64,000 nucleotides of DNA from Parascedosporium putredinis (Eukaryota; Ascomycota; Sordariomycetes; Microascales; Microascaceae): contig CASHTG010000016.1 in the NCBI GenBank assembly GCA_949357655.1, positions 248,001 to 312,000 on the forward strand, read 5' to 3'. The translations under genes and the position numbers were made by a program. The notes beneath the pieces were generated by a model, which searched no databases, was not told where the DNA came from, and worked only from the letters and a program-made list of their open reading frames with translations. Below are positions 58,531 to 64,000 of the stretch, one piece after another (the stretch's first letter is position 1; every line of letters begins with the position of its first letter).

Positions 58531-61500
58531 CTACGCAAATCCAAAGTAATCGCTTCCGGCTGTGATGGCCTTGAGCAACTGCTTTCGGAGCATGTCATAG
58601 CTTTCGTACTCGGGAAGGTCGAGCTCTACATGGGGGACAATCTGGTTAGCAAAATGGACGTAATAAGACGAAAGTGATAAGATAAAGCTTTGTGACTTAC
58701 GGTTAAAGCAAGTATGTGAACTAGGCAAGCGTGTCTTGTTGCCATAGTCCCGGTGAATGTTGAATCGGTTGATTCCGTTCATGCCCTCGAGCTCCTTGAA
58801 TCCGTTCAAGGGCACTTTACTGGTGCCGGTAACGAACTGCAGCAGCTTGGCACGCTCTTCCTTGTCAAGTGAGCGGACCGCGCGCCAGAACCACTGGATT
58901 TGGGGCGACGAGGCCGTGTAGTTGTGATATTCGGTGTTACTCTTCCAGTCGTCCACCTCGATATCCGGCAGACCCGAGATGAGAAGCTCAAGCTCCTGCT
59001 CGTTGAAGATGGAAATCAGGTCCGCGGGGATAATGTCGTGGAAGCCCTTGAGGAAGTGCTCCATCTGCTCCCTGACCGAGTTCAGAAGCTTGTGCTCCAC
59101 CACGAGGCGCACGTACTCGTGCTTGTTCTCCTCCGTCACCGCAATGTTGCGACCGTTGGGAATGAGGTCCACCACGTTGACTCGGCCGAACTCGTCGTCC
59201 TCCACCGAAAAGGTCTCCGTAATGATCTCGGTAATGTCGTTCTCCAGCATCCAGACGAGCGATTTGTAGTAGTCGGGGTCGAATGATTCCATATCCTTGA
59301 CCGACACCGACTTGCCCAGGATACGCTTGTAGACGGCACGGCTAAAGTAGCAGTCCAGCACACGGTTTTCGTACAGGGCCTTTCCGATGACGCGCCCGAT
59401 AAACTTGAAGAACCGCAAGTGCTCGTCGTTGATGCCGCTGAGCTTGTTGGGGTGGAACGTCGTGCGGTCCGAGGACACGGGAATAAAGAGCGCGTAGTTG
59501 GGGTTGAACATTTGTCGCGAGAGGACCTGGAACCACTCTCGCGTGACGCCGCCCGCGTCGACACCCTCCTCGCCGTGGAAACGAATGTTGAGCTTGCCGT
59601 ACTTCATCTCATCGCCGCTCTTGAAGTAGAGCGACTTGAACGAATCGTGGAACACGTGTTCGCGGCGGACCGAGAGTTGAAGAGGCTGGTAAGACGTGCG
59701 TCCGTGAGCGCTCGTGCGGGCGTGCACGCTTCGGCTAAAGTAGTTGCGCTTATTATCGAACTCGAGGACCTTGGGGTTCTTGACAAGCAGTTTAAACGGT
59801 CCCTGCATGAGCTTGGGGTTGTTGCGCACGAGCTCGTTGAGGATGCGACGGTGCTCTTCCGTGAACGAGAAGAAGAGCCCCGCCATGGGCGACTCGGGAG
59901 GAGGGCTCGCGAACACAAGCTCCTTTCCAAGCTGTGGCTGGGACGCCTGCGGGCTCGACGCCGTGTTCTTGCACACCGCCATCAACGACTCGATGAGGGG
60001 AAGGAGAATTGTTGCGACATTGAGCATGTTTTCGCGCTGTCGGATGGCGAGCAGGCACGCGCTGAGCTTCTCCCACATGGTGGAAAACGTGGCGTGGTGG
60101 TAGAGCGACGAGATGAGATCTTGCTTCTCCGTTTCTCGGCTGGCCGCCGCGCCGCCTTGATCCTCGCCTGCAACCTTCTTGGTTTCGAACAGGTGATCGA
60201 GGGCAGTGAGCACGCGCAGGAGCTTGTTCTGCTCCGAAGCGCCGGGTGAGAACTTGGCAAGCGCTACTCCTTGAATTTCCGTGCCCGAGGTCGCCTTGGT
60301 GATCTGGGGTAGGAGCTCATCCAGATCCGCCACAATGTTTTTGCTGAGCGCCTGGGCTTGCTTGACGAGTTCCTGTCCAAACACGGCCTTGGCGCCGGGA
60401 ATGGCGGACAGGTTTTAATGGCCGCAATGGTGTTTTGGAAAGTCTTGGAACTGCATTCGCGAGCGACAAAGATCTTGATCACTAGAGTGAGATTATAATT
60501 GGGGATCACAGGCACCTGCATCGTGCGTGGTTTGGGCTTGGCGTCGTCTTCCGCCTTGTCCTCTTGCTGAGTAGACTCTTCAGCAGTACCGTCCTCGGCC
60601 GCTTGCGCCGCCTCGTTGTCGGGAGCGGCCGCGCTGGACGAGCCCTCTCCTTCGGCTGGCTGCTTGCCCTTTGACTTTTCGGCCTTCTCAGCCTCCGCTT
60701 TTCGCTCAGCCTCCTCCGCTTCTTTGCGTCTTCGCTCGAGATTCTGAAGGGGCAAAGTAAGACGGTTAAGGAGGTCCGCCAATAGACCCATGATATTGGA
60801 ACTCTCCATGACTATCTCTCGGTCGAGAAGGCTGAGAAGAGAGTTGATGGCGTACTTTTGCGCCTTGCCGTCCTTGACCTTTGACTTGCGGCTGAGCCCA
60901 CGCTTGAGCGACGAGCCCATGATGTCGTGTTCAGTCAGGAAGAGCCAGGGGATGTGAAGGTTCTTGGTCGACAGGTCGACCAACAGGTCCAGACACTGCT
61001 GGACAATGAGCAACGGGGAAATTTCTGAGTGCGTGGGCATTTGCGCAGTCGCCGCAGGGGTCGAGGGGTTGAGGGCCGTGAGGCTTCTCTTAACGCTCTG
61101 CGGGGTCCTCGTCTCATTGCCTTCTTTATCCTTTGGCTTCTTGGCCTTGAGAGAAAGCTGGCCAAAGCTCCTTTCGATGGCATCCATGTCGGTGCTGCCA
61201 TCCTGGAGAATCTGGAGGAGCGTGCTGATGACCTCGAGCCGGTTCTGGCGGTTCTCGCAAATGTCGGCAAAAATGCCAAACAGGTAACCTCGCGTATGGC
61301 CCTGTTGAACGATGAACATGAGGCGGAGGAGAGTAGCCACGCCGGACTTGTCTAGCATCTGGACAACGGTCCTGCGAGTAACCTTGTTGTCTCCCAGCTG
61401 GCCGCCCGATGTGGGAGGAACCACGGCACCGGGAACCGGAGGACGAGGACGGCTGGTCGTCACGATGTTGGAACCTCGCACGATTCCGTGGCGGGGCTGG

Positions 61501-64000
61501 CTGTTGCGCTCTGCGAGAGCTCGGGCCTGGGCAGCCATCTCGGGGGCAGCTGATCGAGAATTTCCTCTCCCTGGTCAAGCAAGACTTCATCGCGAAGATC
61601 GGGAGGCAGCGTGAGAAGAATGCTAGCCGCATCCATCTCAGTAGGGACGGGTACAATGCCCGCGGTCTGAGCCTGCCGGCGCTGCTCCTCGTCGTTTCGG
61701 CGCCTCTGCTCCTGGCGTTCTTGCTGAATGATTTCGATTCGCAGCTCGGCCGGCAAGGCATCGAGGAACTCTTGGAAGACCTCGGTCTGCTCGCCCGTGG
61801 CGGAGCTCTCTTCCCGGGCCCTCGAACGACGACTGCTGACAGTCTGCGCGATGACCTCTTCACGGAATTCTTCGGGTAGAGCCGCTAGGTAATCGGGGTC
61901 GATTCCAAGCTCTGTCACATCAACCTCTTCGCCCCGGATGGTAGTCACAACACGGCTCTGCGCAGTCGCGTCGTTGCCTTCAGAGGAAGTGGCAGGCGCA
62001 GCAGCGTCGCCTGTCTCAATTCCCTCCATCGGATGCGTGGTGGCGCTTGGCGCAATTTCGCTGGATCGGTCGGTATTGCGGGTAGACGGGGAGGCGGAGG
62101 ATGACCGCGACGTGGAAGCAGACCCTGCGACCTCTTGCCTCTGCGATTCGGCGGCGGCAGCCGCGGCTTGCTGGGCTCGTTCGGTCTCCGCGGCCTCGGC
62201 AGCCTTCCTTGCCTCTTCGGCTCTCACTTCCTCTGCCTTGCGCTCTGCCTCCTCCCTCTTCAACCGCTCCTCCTCCTCGCGCTTAAGACGTTCTTCCTCC
62301 TGCTGCTTAGCCTTCTCAGCATCGGCCTTCTTCTTCTGCTCAATGGCGGCAGGAGCGAGTCTGTACATGATTTGCGGAGCAAGGACTTGAGTTCGGTCAA
62401 CGTAGCGGGAGCCAAGTAGCATGGTTGCTTCTTCATCGTATCGCTCCCGCGTGATTACGGGATGGAAAGCGACGGCCTGTTGAGGATCGGTGCTGGCCGA
62501 ATCGCGGTGACTGCCCCCACGATGATCGCGAGACGAGACATTGTAATCGTGGCGGTCTCGACGTCCGTCATGGTAAATAGGCATGGGAGGGCCACCGCGG
62601 TCGCGAGCCCAGGATACATGAGATACTTGGGGAATCGCGGCGATAAGATCATGAAGAACGGCAATTGGTCCACCATCACTAAATGCGCGCCCGGGGCCAA
62701 ATAGATCCGAGTGGAATCTGAGGGCGAATGAGCTGGGCTGGGCGCCAGAACGGGGATGCTTCGCGCCCGGCATTGGAACGTCGGAGGAGAGGGTTGGTAC
62801 CGTCATCGCCATTGGCGCCAGAATTACCGGATCGGGCGTTGCTTCGATGGAGGTAGCCGTACTCGCCCAAGTCGCGCCCTGGGTTGAGTGTCCATGTAGC
62901 GTCAAAGATGTTTGCGCGGTTGCGACGGCCGCCCTGCCCATGTCCGGCGAAGTCTGGGGGATGAACCATGAAGGTGTCCCATCCCAACGCAGGCGGCATC
63001 ATGGCGGGAACAGGGTGAGGGTAATCCTCATCGTGGAAGAACTCATCATCCTCAACGTCGTCGTCATCTTCCTCATCCTCTTCGTCCCTACCATCATCGA
63101 CGTACCCAGCGGCGGCATCTTCGTCGACGTCATCAGGGTCAAAGTCGGGTCCACCCATCATCACGCGAGTAATGTTACCCAGGATCTCGCCATCAGTGAT
63201 ATGATGATGGTGGTGGTGATGATGATGGTGATGGTGATGAAGTTCGTCTTCTTCGAAATCGGCTTCCTCAACGTCATAGTCGAGGGCTTCTTCGTCCTCG
63301 TCTTCCGAGTCAGTCGTACTCTCCCAGTCGGGGTTGCCGTCATCTTCCATCATATCATCTGCTTCGGCAGCAATATGTACTCGGTCTTCCTCTTCCTCCA
63401 TATCATCAGAGTCCATATCCTCATCGTCATCGTCACTATCTTCGTCGTCATCATCCATGTCGTCGTCATCCTCGTCAACAATGACTTCGAGGACAGGATC
63501 TCCGTGAAGCCCCTCAATCGGCCCGATATCGCGAAGCTCTTCGTCTTCGTCGCTAACGTTGTCCTCTTCGTTGCTGTCAAGGCCATCTTCTTCATAGTCC
63601 ATCTCATCGCCATAGTCATCGTCATCGTACCCGTCATCGTCATCGTCTATAGGGGTCCAAGTTAGTGGGTCGTCTCTTCGCGCGGTATAGAATAATGACA
63701 AAGCGAAAGTTGAGATAAAATAAAGAACAAAAAGGAAAAAACGTCACTTACCCTCATCCTCATCCGAGTCATCATCCGAATCATGAGGCTCCAACATACC
63801 GAGTGCCGAGTTACGATAAAGGTCAGGCGTCTCCTCACGCTCGTCATCAAAGTCCGACAAGGAGGAGGCGGAGGCAATCTCGTCGTCAATATGCTCAGGG
63901 AGTGCCGAGGCTGGGATAACATTTGAGAGGCTAAGTTCCTTGGCGGTTTCGGTAAGGATTCTCAGGACGCGCAAGATGTACTTGATAACTCTCCGGACGC
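58531..64000 (-). CDS. tom1: Tom1/HUWE1-type HECT E3 ubiquitin ligase, 3' part (cut by window edge)
   Basis: Giant HECT ubiquitin ligase; homologues act in nuclear protein quality control, mRNA export and excess-histone and ribosomal-protein turnover. Visible from N to C: the end of the helical region (LRILTETAKELSLSNVIP); a very acidic Asp/Glu domain with a His13 tract; a Lys/Glu coil (KKKADAEKAKQQEEERLKRE); ubiquitin-binding-like repeats (GIDPDYLAALPEEFREEVIA; PTEMDAASILLTLPPDLRDE); a helical linker; and a full HECT domain (SLYFKSGDEMKYGKLNIRFH to SDYFGFA). The catalytic cysteine is in LPSSHTCFN (codon 58708-58710). Introns are 63647-63751 and 58626-58700. Three frame breaks lie at G-run 62752-62755 (one extra or two missing bases), 61542-61546 (one missing) and T-run 60413-60416 (one missing). 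The 5' part of the gene lies beyond 64000. Confidence 0.95.
63201..63239 (-). repeat. Thirteen consecutive histidine codons in the Tom1 homologue
   Basis: A CAT/CAC tract encodes His13 (EDEL-His13-ITDGE) inside the acidic domain. Mixed codon use argues for selection or long persistence rather than a fresh expansion. Confidence 0.9.
63276..63646 (-). other. Asp/Glu-rich acidic domain of the Tom1 homologue
   Basis: More than 100 residues dominated by Asp and Glu, starting at the 5' end of the exon (DDDDDGYDDDDYGDEMDYEE) and built of GAT/GAC/GAG/GAA runs. In yeast Tom1 and HUWE1 the acidic region helps bind basic clients such as histones and unassembled ribosomal proteins. The same function here is inferred from position. 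Confidence 0.8.

Overview
The window is nuclear DNA from a filamentous ascomycete (Pezizomycotina), most likely a Sordariomycete. The evidence is short introns (about 60-260 bp) with GT..AG ends and CTAAC/CTAAT branch sites, pyrimidine-rich leaders, two secreted GH7 cellobiohydrolases, and fungal versions of Def1, eIF2B-gamma, eS8 and a Tom1/HUWE1-type HECT ligase. I cannot name the species. I recognise twelve protein genes, no rRNA or tRNA gene, and no intact mobile element.

Layout. 957-2653 (-): CBM1-bearing GH7 cellobiohydrolase, followed by about 11 kb with no recognisable gene. 13885-14519 (+): probable tail-anchored membrane protein. 15851-17134 (-): fungal protein of unknown function. 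19065-22229 (+): Def1. 24860-26451 (-): second GH7 cellobiohydrolase, without CBM1. 31206-33049 (+): eIF2B-gamma. 33-40 kb: gene-poor. 40385-41528 (+): C2H2 zinc-finger factor. 46072-48704 (+): F-box/leucine-rich-like protein. 49385-50095 (+): DUF2470 membrane protein. 51193-51952 (+): ribosomal protein eS8. 53445 to about 56730 (+): fungal ankyrin-repeat membrane protein. 58531 to the right edge (-): 3' part of a Tom1-type HECT E3 ligase.

The genes do not form one pathway. The two cellulases share substrate and strand and sit about 22 kb apart, with housekeeping genes between them. Def1 and Tom1 both belong to ubiquitin-related biology, and eS8 and eIF2B-gamma to translation, but nothing indicates coordinated control.

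The strongest signal is technical. Nine of the twelve genes read correctly only if small indels are allowed, and most of these are one base missing from a C, G, A or T run. Essential, conserved genes are hit (eS8, eIF2B-gamma, Tom1, and about ten breaks in Def1), so I read the breaks as consensus-sequence errors rather than pseudogenes. Gene spans below are therefore given across the breaks. I found no convincing undescribed system. The most useful biological leads are the cellobiohydrolase pair with a putative Cre1-site cluster, the large gene-poor flank of cbh1, and the composition extremes in the Tom1 homologue.
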